The notes: a model not told the origin generated them from the letters alone. Shown: positions 10,858-23,143, counted from the first letter of the stretch. The stretch is DNA of 64,000 bases from Solen grandis (GCA_021229015.1 CM037779.1:1488001-1552000), one strand, 5' to 3'. Translations and numbers: made by a program.

Positions 10858-12187
10858 GAACAAAAATGTATTTTATGGTATGAGAAAACTGTCTGAACGA
10901 GAAAACTAAAACCTCTTGAGCGATCGGCATAAATATCAATCATAACTACTCCGATTTCTTTTCATGGTATTTTAAATGTTACATCGCTTGAAAACGCAAT
11001 AACCTTTGCGTTCGCACGCAGTAGCTATCGCATGCGCACGCGGTAACTTAAGTAATTTACATGTATAATGAATTTAATGGTTATCGCGAGCCACGCGTTA
11101 TGAAAAAAAAATCTATGTCCCTTTTATGCCACCGTATCAATGGCTCAATGTAGTTTCTCAGAATGCTGATCCAGATGACAAAAACTCAAGTTGCAGTTAA
11201 GTGTATTTTAACATGGGCTATTTTCTGTGTGTTTTTTTGTGAATGTATCTTTTTGCATGTGTACGGGGGCCCTGCAAAAAGGTCAGTCATTTGGGTTCGG
11301 ATTTCTGAAATGATACGTTTTATGAACATTATGGAAAAAATATTTCCTTCAAATTTCTGTATAGAGTGTACCCATAATCACCATCCCTTGGGCTTCAATA
11401 TTCAGTTAAATCTAAAGGGGATCAGCAATCCACTTTACAATTTGCTGGTTTAAACTGACTAATCAGTAACTGAGGAAAACTCTCAAGCGTATTTTTATTT
11501 CCCATGGAATTGTAAACCAGCATCTAGATTATGTATTCGGGAAGTGCTCGTTGATTTACGTAGGTTTACAATCTAACTTTCAGCTTACTCTGTCAATAAG
11601 ACTCATGGTAACTTAAATTCAATATTATACAAATGATATATTAGAATGATTATTTAAATAGAATTCAATTGTTAAGACATGCTAATATTCATAATTTAAT
11701 CATTGTCATTATTTCCCATCATTGAAAAGAAAAGTACACGTATGTTTATTTTGCCACTTGATTCATTATTGAAGGAGACTTTCTTGACATAAGACTAATG
11801 CATTTATTTATTTTTGGCTATCTGCGGTAATAACATTTGAACAATATGTATCTTAGTTCTTTATATTTGGGACAGATGAGTAAGAAACGGAACTCGTTTT
11901 CTTTCTTACCCATGCCGTAATGAGTGCACGTTCGATTTTCGCGCGTAATGTTTTCATGTCGCCCTTTTTCTGGGGTGTTCCCAATTTGCCAACTTTCTAT
12001 ATTCTGGTATTAAATTGAAAGTTGGCAAAGTGGGAATTTGACCAGGTAGTGAAAAGGTGTTAAATGCGTGCGGTGTCATATTAAAAAAATCACTGTTACG
12101 TTTTCAACATGGAAATAATTTTGTCAATGTACAAGTTGTATATAAAAATACAAATATAACTAGATTTCATTCGTTGATACGAATGAT
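10858..12187. other. Intergenic sequence between CCDC25 and the TGACGTCA repeat block
   Basis: No exon was recognised. It contains the inverted repeat listed separately at 11978-12036 and is otherwise unique-looking AT-rich DNA. Confidence 0.5.
11978..12036. repeat. Inverted repeat (hairpin), 20-base arms
   Basis: Arms 11978-11997 (TTCCCAATTTGCCAACTTTC) and 12017-12036 are complementary at 19 of 20 positions around a 19-base loop. It is probably a MITE end or remnant, 150 bases before the large repeat block. Confidence 0.75.
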
Positions 12188-15100
12188 AGGACTTTCTGCT
12201 AAAATTGGAAAATATTAAGATTTATTCCGTTAGAAAGACTGTATATTAAATTCTCTACCTTTTACTTATTATTTTTTTTTTTTCGTATGGACTTCTTTTA
12301 GCTTTGACGTCACATGACGTCACAGGGTGCTGAAAATTCTTTTGTTCAAAAGCGCATACTTTACTGTCGTAACTCTGAAATTTTCATTATTCTGAACAAC
12401 TGGCATCAGGTCAAAATCATTGCCTTAAAATGAAAATTAAGAAGTATGCTTATGACGTCACATGACGTCACATGACGTCATATGACGTCAAGACTCAAAA
12501 TATATGTAGAAATTCTGCAGAACTGCAAACTGTGCTAGTTTCAACTTTCTATCTCATCCTGAAGCTCAAAATCCTAAAATGAAATTTTCGGTCCTATGTT
12601 CGAATCTTATTTAAGCCACAGACCTTTGGTCTTTCGGAATTTCGGTTAGCTGACAGGATATGCACACCTTAGTTTCGACAAGTACCATCTGTGAACATTT
12701 GAAGAAAATCCGACCATAAATGACGGCTGTAGAGCGCGAACACCATTTTTCACTATTTTTAGCTGTGACGTCATGTGACGTCATAGGGTGCTGAAGATGC
12801 TTTTGTTCAAAAGGGCATTCTTTACTGTAATAACTCTGAAATTTTCATTATTCTGAACAACTGGCATCATATCGAAATCATTGCACTAAAATGAAAAATA
12901 AGAAGTATGCCTATGACGTCACATGACGTCATATGACGTCACGACTCAAAATATATGTAGAAATTCTGCAGAACTGCAAACTGTGTAAGTTTCAACTTTC
13001 TATCTCATCCTGAAGCTCTTTAATCCTAAAATGAAATTTTCGGTCCTATGTTCGAATCTTATTTAAGCCACAGAACTTCGGTCTTTCGGAATTTTGGTTA
13101 GCTGACAGGATATACACACCTTTGATTCAAGATGTACCATCTGTGAAAATTTGAAGAAAATCCGACCATAAATGACGGCTGTAGAGCGCGAACACCATTT
13201 TTCACTATTTTTAGCTGTGACGTCATATGGCGTCATAGGGTACTGAAGATGCTTTTGTTAAAAAGCGAATACTTTACTCTCGTGACTCTGAAATTTTCAT
13301 TATTCTGAACAACTGGCATCATGTCGAAATCATTGCCCTAAAATGAAAATTAAGAAGTATGCCTATGACGTCACATGACGTCATATGACGTCACGACTCA
13401 AAATATTTGTAGAAATTCTGCAAAACTGCAAACTGTGTAAGTTTCAACTTTCTATCTCATCCTGAAGCTCTTTAATCCTAAAATGAAATTTTCGGTCCTA
13501 TGTTCGAATCTTATTTAAGCCACAGAACATCGGCCTTTCGGAATTTCGGTTAGCTGACAAACTATTCACACCTTAGTTTCAAGATGTACCATCTGTGAAA
13601 ATTTGAAGAAAATCCGACTAAAAATGACGGCTGTAGAGCGCAAACACCATTTTTCACTATTTTTAGCTGTATCGTCATGTGACGTCATAGGCTGCTGACA
13701 ATCATTGAAAACAAAATTTCCTCACATCACTAATAACCCAAATTTCATGGTCCTAGGACTATTGCAACATATTATAATAAGCGTTTAGTTAGGAAGAAGA
13801 AAAGAATAATAATGATAAAAAATGACGTCACGTGACGTCATATGACGTTTATTTTCACATAATTGTTAGACACCCAGAGACCTACTAACTGACAAAATTT
13901 CAACTTTCTATCTCAAATAGGACAGTTTTTATAAGCATTTAAAAATTGACGTCCTTGGTTCGAATCTTGGATCCGCCATAGATGCTTGGACTTTTTGAAT
14001 TTTGAAAAACGGACACCGGTATACACAATAAGAACGTAATATACACATTCTGTGAAAATTTGATAAAAATCGGCCCATTAATAATGGCTCTGGACCTTGT
14101 ACAAACTTTCGTAGTCAATTTCAAATGTGACGTCATATGACGTCATAGGCTTCTGAAAATCATTGAAATCAAAATTTCAGCATCTGAATCATTTGTCATT
14201 AAATTTTCATTGCACTTCGACAATTTCAACATATAGAAATACTCTTATTAATATTAGAAATACATTATCATATAATGACGTCAAGTGACGTCATGTGACG
14301 TTTATTTTCACAAAATGTTTAAGACTCTCAGAGGCCTATACACTGACCCAATATCACTTTTCTATCTCAAATAAATCCGATTTTATAAGCATTTAAAAAT
14401 TTACGACCTTGGTTCGAATCTTGAATTCGCTATAGAACCATGGACTTTTCGAATTTTGAAAAACGGACACCGAGATGCACAACTAGAACTTAATATACAC
14501 AATCTGTGAAAATTTGATGAAAATCGGTTCATAAACAATGGCTGTAGACCGCGTACAAACTTTTGTTGCATATTTCAAGTGTGACGTCATATGACGTCAT
14601 AGGCATATGAAGATTATAGAAATCAAAAATGCAGCCTTTGAAGCATGTGTCATTAAATTTTCATTGCCCTTCGACAATTTCAACATATAGAAATATTCTT
14701 GTTAATATTAGAAATACATTATCATATAATGACGTCACGTGACGTCATATGACATTTATTTTCATAAATATGTTTAAAACTTCTAGAGACCTATATACTG
14801 ACTAAATATCAACTTTCTATCTTAAATAGGACAGATTTTATAAGCCTTTAAAAATTTACGACCTTGGTTCGAATCTTGGATTCGCTATAGAACCATGGAC
14901 TTTTCGAATTTTGACAAACGGACACAGGGATGCACAACTAGAACCTAACATACACATTCTGTGAAATTTTGATGAAAGTCGGTCCAGAAATAATGGCTGT
15001 AGACCGCGTACAAACTTTTTCACCTGACGTCACATCTGACGTAATATGACGTCGTATGAATATAAAATTCATTGCATCTGAAAGCTCATGGTTTGAAATA

Positions 15101-15248
15101 TAAGCCATAAAATTTTCATCGTTCTGAGTCAGTGGCAACACCTCGAAATTAACACAAATATAAGAGGAAGAAAAAAAGAATAAGAAGAAGAATAATAAAA
15201 AAACAGTACAAACCCAATATGACTTTCTGCCTGTAGGCAGAAAGTCCT
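12188..15248. repeat. 3.06-kb block of about six 450-bp tandem units carrying paired TGACGTCA clusters
   Basis: The same junction (T-rich, then tgacgtca clusters, then 'cataggg.(g/a)ctga') recurs near 12295, 12755, 13206, 13658, 14118, 14569 and 15016, a period of 447-460 bases. I count about 27 exact TGACGTCA octamers. They fall in two clusters per unit about 150 bases apart. Each unit also has 'ggttcgaatctt', a perfect Pol III B-box-like phrase, or the close form 'tgttcgaatctt'. The first three units and the later ones form two subtypes. The block is bounded by AGGACTTTCTGC (12188-12199) and its inverse GCAGAAAGTCCT (15237-15248), and the right end is itself a hairpin (15222-15245). No long frame exists. 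It is either a mobile element with an internal satellite or a satellite array. TGACGTCA is the classical CREB/ATF site. Confidence 0.85.
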
Positions 15249-16329
15249 AATAAAGTTGAGAAGAATAATTAAGTGATAAATTTTATAAGTTTTCAAACAA
15301 TCATTTTTATTTTTTTGTGACGTAGTCACTCACAACTATAGTACCTACATTCTGAGGGTCCAATTCTCTACATTTAAAACCAAATAATCTATTCATTTTG
15401 TATGAATGATCGAACGATTGAAAAGAATTCTACAACACAGATATGCTGAGGTTCAGCCAAAGCGTTGAAAACTCAATTTTGAGTAAAATATACATAGTTA
15501 CGGGAAACAATAATTGTATGTAGCATAAAAGCACAAAAGAACTATTTTCCCTGTGATGTTGCGTAACTTTCACTGTAGCTTCTTTCGATGCAAAGGTGGC
15601 TCGTGCCTGAATTTTGTTGGTTTTGCAGGTTTTGGTTATTTAGTGGTGTTACAATAGTCCATAAAGAATACTAGAAATCTTGAATTCCGATACAAATTAA
15701 TCCGCATAACTTACTAATAATCACATCAAGCTATGTCAGATACATCGAAATACCTCCAGGGGGTATTTGTTGCTCTATGAAATGTCGGAAACCTGTATAT
15801 ATCTTCTATCAGAAGTATGGAGCTATATATTTGCATCTATAAATAGAAACTGTGCCGTCGCATTTAATAATCATAGATTGTTAAGTAAAATTTGAACGTA
15901 AAATGCGCAATCACATCTACTATATGAGTTATCAAGCTACATGTGCATGCACGTGCTGACCGGTATTTTAGCTGGAAACCAAGGTACGCATGCGCAAGTG
16001 AAAACGGGTTTAAATGGTAGACATAGATGGATAAGCTAAAGTTAGACCTTATGAAGTTCTAGTGTTATCTTTAGATTTACGTTGGCATTAATGATTTTCT
16101 GCGTTCAAGTAGGGACTCATATGCACTCCATGGTTCATTCGAATGAAGCGATTTTCAACTGGGAAAGGGGCACCCATCTGTTGACAAGTAAGTAACTGAT
16201 TTCCAATGACATGCACTTATTTCTCATGTTACATGTACTCCTCGACAAGTTCGAAATTCAGAGTGCCGAATTGAGCAGGTGCCCGCCATCAGGGGAGGTA
16301 AGCAATATTTCCCTAGCGACGTTTACAAA
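15249..16329. other. Upstream region of SAMD15-like gene
   Basis: Unique-looking AT-rich sequence with no repeat or exon recognised. A possible 5' UTR donor (GACAAGTAAGTAAC, about 16184) lies before the coding exon, but the transcription start cannot be fixed. Confidence 0.4.
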
Positions 16330-16449
16330 ATGGCGCAGATGCAGAGTGCAGTGGAAGACTTAAAGGATGAAAGAGTTCCTCAATGTCTGTACTGGAATGT
16401 AGAGCAGGTTGCTGACTGGATAGAAGAACTTGGATTCCCTTATGATCGG
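16330..16449 (+). CDS. SAMD15: SAMD15-like coding exon 1
   Basis: It encodes residues 1-40, ending ...ELGFPYDR, with donor GTACAT in phase 0. The frame continues past the donor into 'VHTNTN...', which is intron read-through. Confidence 0.85.
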
Positions 16450-19400
16450 GTACATACCAATACTAATGCAGTCGCCTGTAATTGCACAGTTTACTTAAAG
16501 TGAAAAAAAAAAAAAAAACGTGTCAGAGGGACTTTATAAAATTTGATATTGGACCTTAGTTGTCAAACCCATATTATATATAAACTATAGATATACTATC
16601 TTTAACTTTATTAAACAGTCATTATAATGCTTCATGTTGCATTACAGTACAGAGAGAACGGATAGTGATTGATCGAGTCTCAGCCTGTCGAGAATGAATG
16701 AATGGATGGATGAAATGTATGATATAGATACACAGCATAGGAAAACACACATCTTTCATTTACCGAAACGTCTGGCTTCCTACAGGAGGATAGCAAATTG
16801 TTTATGCAGTTAACACATGGTTTTGTTTGTGATACTCTTCCTGAACAGTTCACCTAGTTAACAAAAAATTAAAAGGCGGTGATTGCGTTTTCACTGCTAA
16901 AACCTGGAAAGATGCTTAGAGGTCCAGTGGCTGGCTGAACAGGATTTGTGATTAAAGAAGATGAAAAATCTTTGTTGATATTTTGGGTTTTTGTATTTCA
17001 TAGCTTAATCTGATACAAATATAATATGCATATTTAGGATCTTATTGTTTGTTTGTTTGTTGGGTTTAACATCCCACCGACAGTATTTCAGTCATTTGGA
17101 GACAATGTCTACTTGTGACAGATATAGTGCTGCCACACTGCAATATCACCCCATAGACATGTGGCATGATACCACACCCAGTCACATTATCCTGACACCG
17201 GGCCAACCAGTCCTGATACTACCCTTATATATGCTGAGCGCCAAGCAAGGGAGTTATAACTGTACCATTTTTTACGATTTTGGTATGCCACGGCCGGGGA
17301 TTTAGGATCTTATCAGGCAAATCTCTAAGCAAAGTTAGACACATTTAATGTATTTATTTATTTTTGAAATTCTAGATGTCCTTGAAAAACCATGATGCTT
17401 TGATTTTTAAAAACCCTTTATATCACATTAAAGTGATTTTATTCAAACACTTAAATGATGTTGGTTGTTGTTTTGGGGGTTCCCTAATTGTTGTTTTTGA
17501 AATTTCACATTTCTCAATGAAATTGAAGGGTCATTGTTTATATGAATGTTCCTTTTCTTCCAGACTTGCATCACAGACAACATGATCAATGGCAGAAAGT
17601 TGATATTTATGGAAGCATCACATTTACCAAACATAGGAATCACAGATTTTGAACATATAAAGGCAAGCAAAAACCTCAAGAAACACTGAATTTATTTCTC
17701 ACTCATCACTCTTTTGTACCATATTTTTATATTTAAACTACATTTCATTTAGAAAACTAACAAAACCACACTTTCATTCTTATCATTAGTGCATAAATTA
17801 CTCATAGATAATCTAATTTAAGTTGATGCAAAGAATCACATCATGACCATTTTGTTATATAAATAGCTAAATTGTACTATTTTATATACTGCAAAATACA
17901 GGTGATATAAAAACACACACATATTTTCATCCTTTATACTAGGAGAGGGGAAACAAACAATTTATTAAAGGTGGCCCAAACTTATTTGGATGCAAAATTA
18001 ATGAAATTTGAGTGCAAATATGATGTAGTTTTCAGTTATTTTCATAAAATAGTTGGTCCATACTTGTTTAACTTTGATTGAGTTTGTGTAGCATATTACT
18101 TAAACATGTAGAAATTTTGTTACACAGATGTATTGTGCATATGGGAGAAATATAATGTTATTGTGTTACTTATTACAGATTGTTGCCAAAAGTGTACGAG
18201 ACCTGCTGACTTTAGAAGAACCAAACTGGAACAGAAGTATCTCTCTTCCACCAAGAAGTGACATTGGTAAAAACTTCGCAATTAAATTTTAATTTCCATT
18301 TTTTGCATGTGGTAGGGATGGGTTGGGCTTATCAAGTGATCTTTGGTGTTTTTGTTGTTGTTTTTAGCTCACCTGAGCACGTGCTCAAGGTGAGCTTTTG
18401 TGATCGCCCTTCATCCTGCGTGCGTCATCAATTTGGCTTGTTAACACTCTAGAGGCCATATTTTTAGGCAAATCTTCATGAAACTCAGTCAGAATGTTTG
18501 TCTCCATAAAGTCTTGGACAGGTTCGAAATTGGGTAATGTGGGGTCAAAAAGTAAGTCACGAGGTCAAATCTTAGAAAAACCTTTTTAACACTCTAGAGG
18601 CTACATTTTTGGCCCAATCTCCATGAAACATTGTCAGAATGTTTTCTCCATAAAATCTTGGACAAGTTCGAATTTGGGTCATGTGGGGTCAAAAAGTAGG
18701 TCACGAGGTCAAATCTTAGAAAAACCTTGTTAACACTCTAGAGGCCACATTTTTGGCCATATCTTCATGAAACTTTGTCTGAATGTCTGTTTCCATAAAA
18801 TCTTGGACAAGTTCGAATTTGGGTCATGTGGGGTCAAAAAGTAGGTCAAGTAGTATGTGTTGCTCATTTATAATCAGGTGAGCAATTCAGAGCCATCATG
18901 GCCCTCTTGTTTTGTTGTTGTTTTGCTGGAGGGGATGTATATATCTTGAAATGATTTTGTAGAGATCCTGATTCCTCTGAAGTCAAACTTATCCATTTAC
19001 AACACAATACATGTACCTGCTAGGAAAATTACTAACAATTATATGACCTTCCTGCATAAAAGCAGGCCAGGTTTCAGTCTTTTCCTGGCTCACTTCTCAT
19101 CAGTACCTTTTAGAAGAGGTAACAATTTAAAAATCTTCAGTTCAAGAACTGCTTTCAGTTAGTACAGACTTTTCAACGATCTAACAATGACATGCTCTGG
19201 TTGTATGAGTTAAGGTCAGTTCAGGTTACACATTCACTGAATGTACCATCTCTCACTCTCTCTCTCTCTCTCTCTGATTTCCATGTATAATTCTGATCTT
19301 CATTTTTTTTTTCAGGCATGTATTTGGAGAAAAAAGCTGGAAGCGGAAAGGAGATGGATGGAGTCACATATGTGAAATATTTACAAGACTTTAACGACCC

Positions 19401-19452
19401 GAAATGGAAGCCACCCTTGGCCAACCACTGCCTTATTCTTCCATCCAGTTAG
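16330..19452 (+). CDS. SAMD15: SAMD15-like sterile alpha motif protein, complete, four exons
   Basis: Exons 16330-16449, 17564-17662, 18179-18266 and 19316-19452 join in phase into 147 codons, with stop TAG 19450-19452. A SAM domain spans about residues 21-88: WNVEQVADWIEELGFPYD (22-39), then GRKLIFMEASHLPNIGITDF (50-69). After it come LLTLEEPNWNRSISLP and a C-terminal segment with GLFLE-type sequence MYLEKKAG. The W.V..V..WI..LGFP..R, GRKLI...ASHLP..GI.DF and SISLP order matches SAMD15 proteins. SAM domains mediate oligomerisation or protein binding, and the cell role of SAMD15 is poorly known. ATG 16330 was chosen for its good context (ACAAAATGG). An upstream in-frame GTG was ignored. Intron 2 has a GC donor. 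Confidence 0.85.
17046..17299 (-). mobile_element. 5'-truncated tRNA-type SINE with exact 14-base target duplication
   Basis: ATTTAGGATCTTAT occurs at 17032-17045 and again at 17300-17313. The element's tail is (CAAA)n on the minus strand (TGTTTGTTTG on plus). It carries the core phrase 'acagtatttcagtcattt', shared with the copies at 24.5 and 26.5 kb. The tRNA head is missing. It lies in SAMD15 intron 1. Confidence 0.85.
17564..17662 (+). CDS. SAMD15: SAMD15-like coding exon 2 (GC donor)
   Basis: The acceptor is CTTCCAG. The exon encodes residues 41-73 (TCITDNMINGRK...FEHIK). The donor is AAG|GCAAGC, the usual context of GC-AG introns. The next exon continues in phase 0 with IVAKSVRDLL. Confidence 0.88.
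18179..18266 (+). CDS. SAMD15: SAMD15-like coding exon 3
   Basis: Acceptor TTACAG and donor GTAAAA. It encodes residues 74-102 (IVAKSVRDLLTLEEPNWN...) plus one base of Gly103. Confidence 0.88.
18366..18908. repeat. Dispersed bivalve repeat with GCTCACCTGAGC ends and three internal 120-bp repeats
   Basis: It starts 'tagctcacctgagc', followed by 'gtgctcaaggtgagc', and ends '(a)ggtgagcaattcagagccatcatggccctcttgtt'. Inside, 'gttaacactctagagg' and 'ggtcatgtggggtcaaaaagta' recur three times. It is intronic in SAMD15. Confidence 0.75.
19316..19452 (+). CDS. SAMD15: SAMD15-like coding exon 4 and stop
   Basis: A T-rich acceptor (TTTTTTTTTTCAG) precedes it. It encodes residues 104-147 (MYLEKKAGSGKEMDG...LANHCLILPSS) and ends at TAG. 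Confidence 0.85.
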
Positions 19453-20575
19453 TTTTATACCTTTAAAACTGTGAAAAAAGCCTTACATGGATTACTGGAA
19501 TCTGGCCTCTGCAGAGAGGTATCAGCTTTTCAGAGGTTTTCATAGTCTTTTTACAGCCCTAAAGAAGTCAACTAGCCTTTGTTTGACTGTGATAATTAAG
19601 TAACAGACAGCCAAAATCAACATACATGTACACATTTGCTATTCATTCACCCTTAAATGGTGTCAGTATCTTGTATGTGTTTAAACTAACAGTCATATAA
19701 TGAGTGTAAATCTACTGGTGCTGGAATTACCAGGACGATTATGAAGCAGGGAATGGATCATTTAACATATTATATTTAAACTACATTTAAGTTCTTGACA
19801 AACTCCCCTTTTGTGGTAGAAATTATCTATATTTTTTTTTCTTCTTTTCTTTTCTTAACAAATGCTCTTGTCCTTAATGTCTTAAATGTCATTTTTAATT
19901 TTTTTTATATGCTTTGTCAGCTTTGATAATTTCCAATTTTAACATTAAATATTTCTATTGATATACTTTTTTCATTTTTATATATTATATAAAGAATATA
20001 TACTATATTTCACAATGTAACAGAAAATGAAATACTATTTTCATTTTTTCATGGACTTTGTTCTTTGTAATCAAAGGTGTAATTGAATTCACTGCCGGCC
20101 TTAGTAAATATATCTGCCTTAGAATTGTTCAAATTTACTTTTATACTAGTGAGCAAAAAGTAAATTTGATAATGACTTTCACTTAGATTTTTATATAAAT
20201 CTATAAATTTTATGAAAATTTCAGCATGTGCAGAAAAAGTGCATACATGTATATAGATTTGTATTTCATGTTCTCTAATGAAATTGTTTGTAATTGCTGA
20301 AGGACAGTCTAAGCAGCTTGGAACCAAATTAAAAAATTTCAAGATACATTTAGAACAAATAAAGAAGTTACATGTATATGAGTGCTCTTGATCGCCTGCT
20401 AACTGACATGCTTTGGAAGAACTGTGGTGTCCTACTATATTATTCACTGAATGTATATATTTCTGTTATGAGGCTGTAAAATTTACCATTGTTTTATAAC
20501 ATTCTTTGTTTTTTAATTTATACATGTACACTTTTTATGCATGTAAATGCACTGAATAAAATTTTATAAAAATGA
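19453..20575 (+). other. Likely 3' UTR of SAMD15-like gene, with AATAAA at 20555-20560
   Basis: AT-rich sequence after the stop codon. The hexamer AATAAA at 20555-20560 is followed by a T-rich stretch and is a plausible polyadenylation signal. A 132-codon minus-strand frame at 20049-20447 shows no recognised domain and is treated as chance. Confidence 0.4.
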
Positions 20576-21130
20576 CTTTAACTTGTGCTGTGCCACTCAC
20601 TGAAGTTCCAGTTGGTTAAATTACCAGTTTGACATTTGTTTTATTCGTCTAGAGCAAATAATTGACAGACTACTGTTTTGAAAACAAATATATCTATATC
20701 AGGGGTTTTGAATATGCTTCCTGAAAGAATTTCGGATGAGATTATATTCGCACTCCATCCTTTTTTTACTCTGATTATATTTGTTGATGTTTCTCCAAAA
20801 GTTATTCCCATCAATATGCTTGACTGTGCTATTTCTTTTTACGTAGGTATACACTTAACGCTTTATTTACCATACTACGCCATTTCTTCGCATATTTACC
20901 ATGAACTAAATGGAATACCGTAAATTTCACAACTAAGTTATCTGGAGAAAAAAGGTGCTATAGACATTATATCTGCCAACATAATTTCTTTAAATATACA
21001 CAATTTGTCTTATCGGGAAGCAAAAATTTGCCTTTTCACCTAGGGAATGGCAGGTCATTAGTACAATTCCCAATACCTACATACGACAATTGTTAAATTC
21101 ATTATGCCAAAATAAAAGAGAGAGAAAGAG
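20576..21130. other. Intergenic sequence
   Basis: Nothing recognisable apart from a short (GA)n stretch just before the minisatellite. Confidence 0.5.
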
Positions 21131-21149
21131 AGGTGGTATCATATCGCTT

Positions 21150-21690
21150 GTATACTGATAATGTGACAAGGTGTGACATCATACCACTTGTATACTGTCC
21201 TGATTATGTGACAAGGTGTGATATCATACCACTTGTATACTGTCCTAATTATGTGACAAGGTGTGATATCATACCACTTGTATACTGTCCTAATTATGTG
21301 ACAAGGTGTGATATCATACCACTTGTATACTGTCCTGATGATGTGACAAGGTGTGATATCATACCACTTGTATACTGTCCTAATTATGTGACAAGGTGTG
21401 ATATCATACCACTTGTATACTGTCCTAATTATGTGACAAGGTGTGATATCATACCACTTGTATACTGTCCTAATTATGTGACAAGGTGTGATATCATACA
21501 ACTTGTATACTGTCATAATTATGTGACAAGGTGTGATATCATACCACTTGTATACTGTCCTGATGATGTGACAAGGTGTGATATCATACCACTTGTATAC
21601 TGTCCTGATGATGTGACAAGGTGTGATATCATACCACTTGTATACTGTCCTAATTATGTGACAAGGTGTGATATCATACCACTTGTATCT
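21150..21690. repeat. 45-bp minisatellite, left block, about 12 copies
   Basis: The unit contains 'gtgacaaggtgtgatatcat' followed by 'accacttgtatactgtcct'. Copies differ mainly at a dinucleotide or two ('aattat', 'gatgat', 'gattat'). Because 45 is divisible by three and the unit lacks stops, long frames run on both strands. These are artefacts. Confidence 0.95.
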
Positions 21691-22300
21691 TTTCAAAGAA
21701 ATTAAATTCAGTATGGAAAGATCCTCATATCTACATTTATTAGAAAATAGTAATCATAGAAATATAATTGCACGGTTAAGACTTTCTTCTCATAATTTAT
21801 CAATAGAATCTGGTAGACATAGGCAAATTGCAAGACATGATAGGAAGTGCAACTTATGAAATAGAAATGATATAGAAGATGAATTTCACTTTATTCTTAT
21901 TTGTCCATTTTATACATGTTTACGATCAAAGTATCTACCAAAATATTATTCAAACAGACCAAATATGTTTAAATTTTTGGAACTTCTGGGCACTGAAAAC
22001 AAAGAATTATTAACTAGATTAGCAATTTATTGTAAAAAAGGATTTCAACTTAGAGAAAATATGCTTAATTTTTCAGTATAATACTTATTAACTATCTTAC
22101 CACAAAAGTAATTTTGAAAATAATTATACATCTGGATATTAAAGTCAGCTGGTTATAATGTCACTCTCACATATCTCAAATTATTATTCATATAAATATA
22201 GTTCACCATGATGCATGCTTTGTATTTTGTATTTTGTTGCTTTTGTGACGATGAGCTTTGTGCTTAAGTCAAATAAAGATTATGTTCTGTTCTGTTCTGT
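21691..22300 (+). pseudogene. 3' end of a LINE-type non-LTR retrotransposon, 5'-truncated, inserted in the minisatellite
   Basis: The plus frame from about 21691 to stop 22079-22081 encodes the C-terminal region typical of LINE polyproteins. It has 'NIIARLRLSSHNLSIESGRH' and a zinc-knuckle-like C..C then IEDEFHFILICPFY. A TGA interrupts it at 21857-21859, at the place of the second Cys of the first pair, so this copy is dead. A 3' UTR follows, ending AATAAAGATTATG and then (TTCTG)n. The minisatellite resumes at 'tatactgtcct', with TGTAT on both sides as a possible target duplication. Confidence 0.8.
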
Positions 22301-23143
22301 ATACTGTCCTAATTATGTGACAAGTGTGATATCACACCACTTGTATACTGTCCTATATGTGACAAGGTGTGATATCATACCACTTGTATACTGTCCTGAT
22401 AATGTGACAAGGTGTGATATCATACCACTTGTATACTGTCCTGATAATGTGACAAGGTATGATATCACACCACTTGTATACTGTCCTGATGATGTGACAA
22501 GGTGTGATATCATACCACTTGTATACTGTCCTGATAATGTGACAAGGTGTGATATCATACCACTTGTATACTGTCCTGATTATGTGACAAGGTGTGATAT
22601 CATACCACTTGTATACTGTCCTAATGATGTGACAAGGTGTGATATCATACCACTTGTATACTGTCCTGATTATGTGACAAGGTGTGATATCATACCACTT
22701 GTATACTGTCCTAATGATGTGACAAGGTGTGATATCATACCACTTGTATACTGTCCTGATTATGTGACAAGGTGTGATATCATACCACTTGTATACTGTC
22801 CTGATGATGTGACAAGGTGTGATATCATACCACTTGTATACTGTCCTAATTATGTGACAAGGTGTGATATCATACCACTTGTATACTGTCCTAATTATGT
22901 GACAAGGTGTGATATCATACCACTTGTATACTGTCCTGATAATGTGACAAGGTATAATATTGTACCACTTGTATAATGTCCTAATTATGTGACAAGGTAT
23001 GATATCATACCACTTGTATACTGTCCTGATGATGTGACAAGGTGTGATATCATACCACTTGTATAATGTCCTAATTATGTGACAAGGTATGATATCATAC
23101 CACTTGTATACTGTCCTGATGATGTGACAAGGTGTGATATCAT
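22301..23143. repeat. 45-bp minisatellite, right block, about 19 copies
   Basis: Same unit as the left block, with slightly more variation (a 42-base copy near 22350, TATAAT variants near 22970 and 23060). It ends about 105 bases before the assembly gap. Confidence 0.95.

Noticed and set aside
10336..10863. 175-codon minus frame with three identical 35-residue repeats
   Set aside because: Made by a 105-bp tandem repeat plus a CT microsatellite; no family or splice support.
16279..16329. Upstream extension of the SAMD15 frame from a GTG
   Set aside because: GTG is not a normal eukaryotic start; the ATG at 16330 has a better context and leaves the SAM domain complete.
20049..20447. 132-codon minus frame with several Cys and His
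   Set aside because: No recognised zinc-binding spacing; AT-rich, and overlaps the likely SAMD15 3' UTR.
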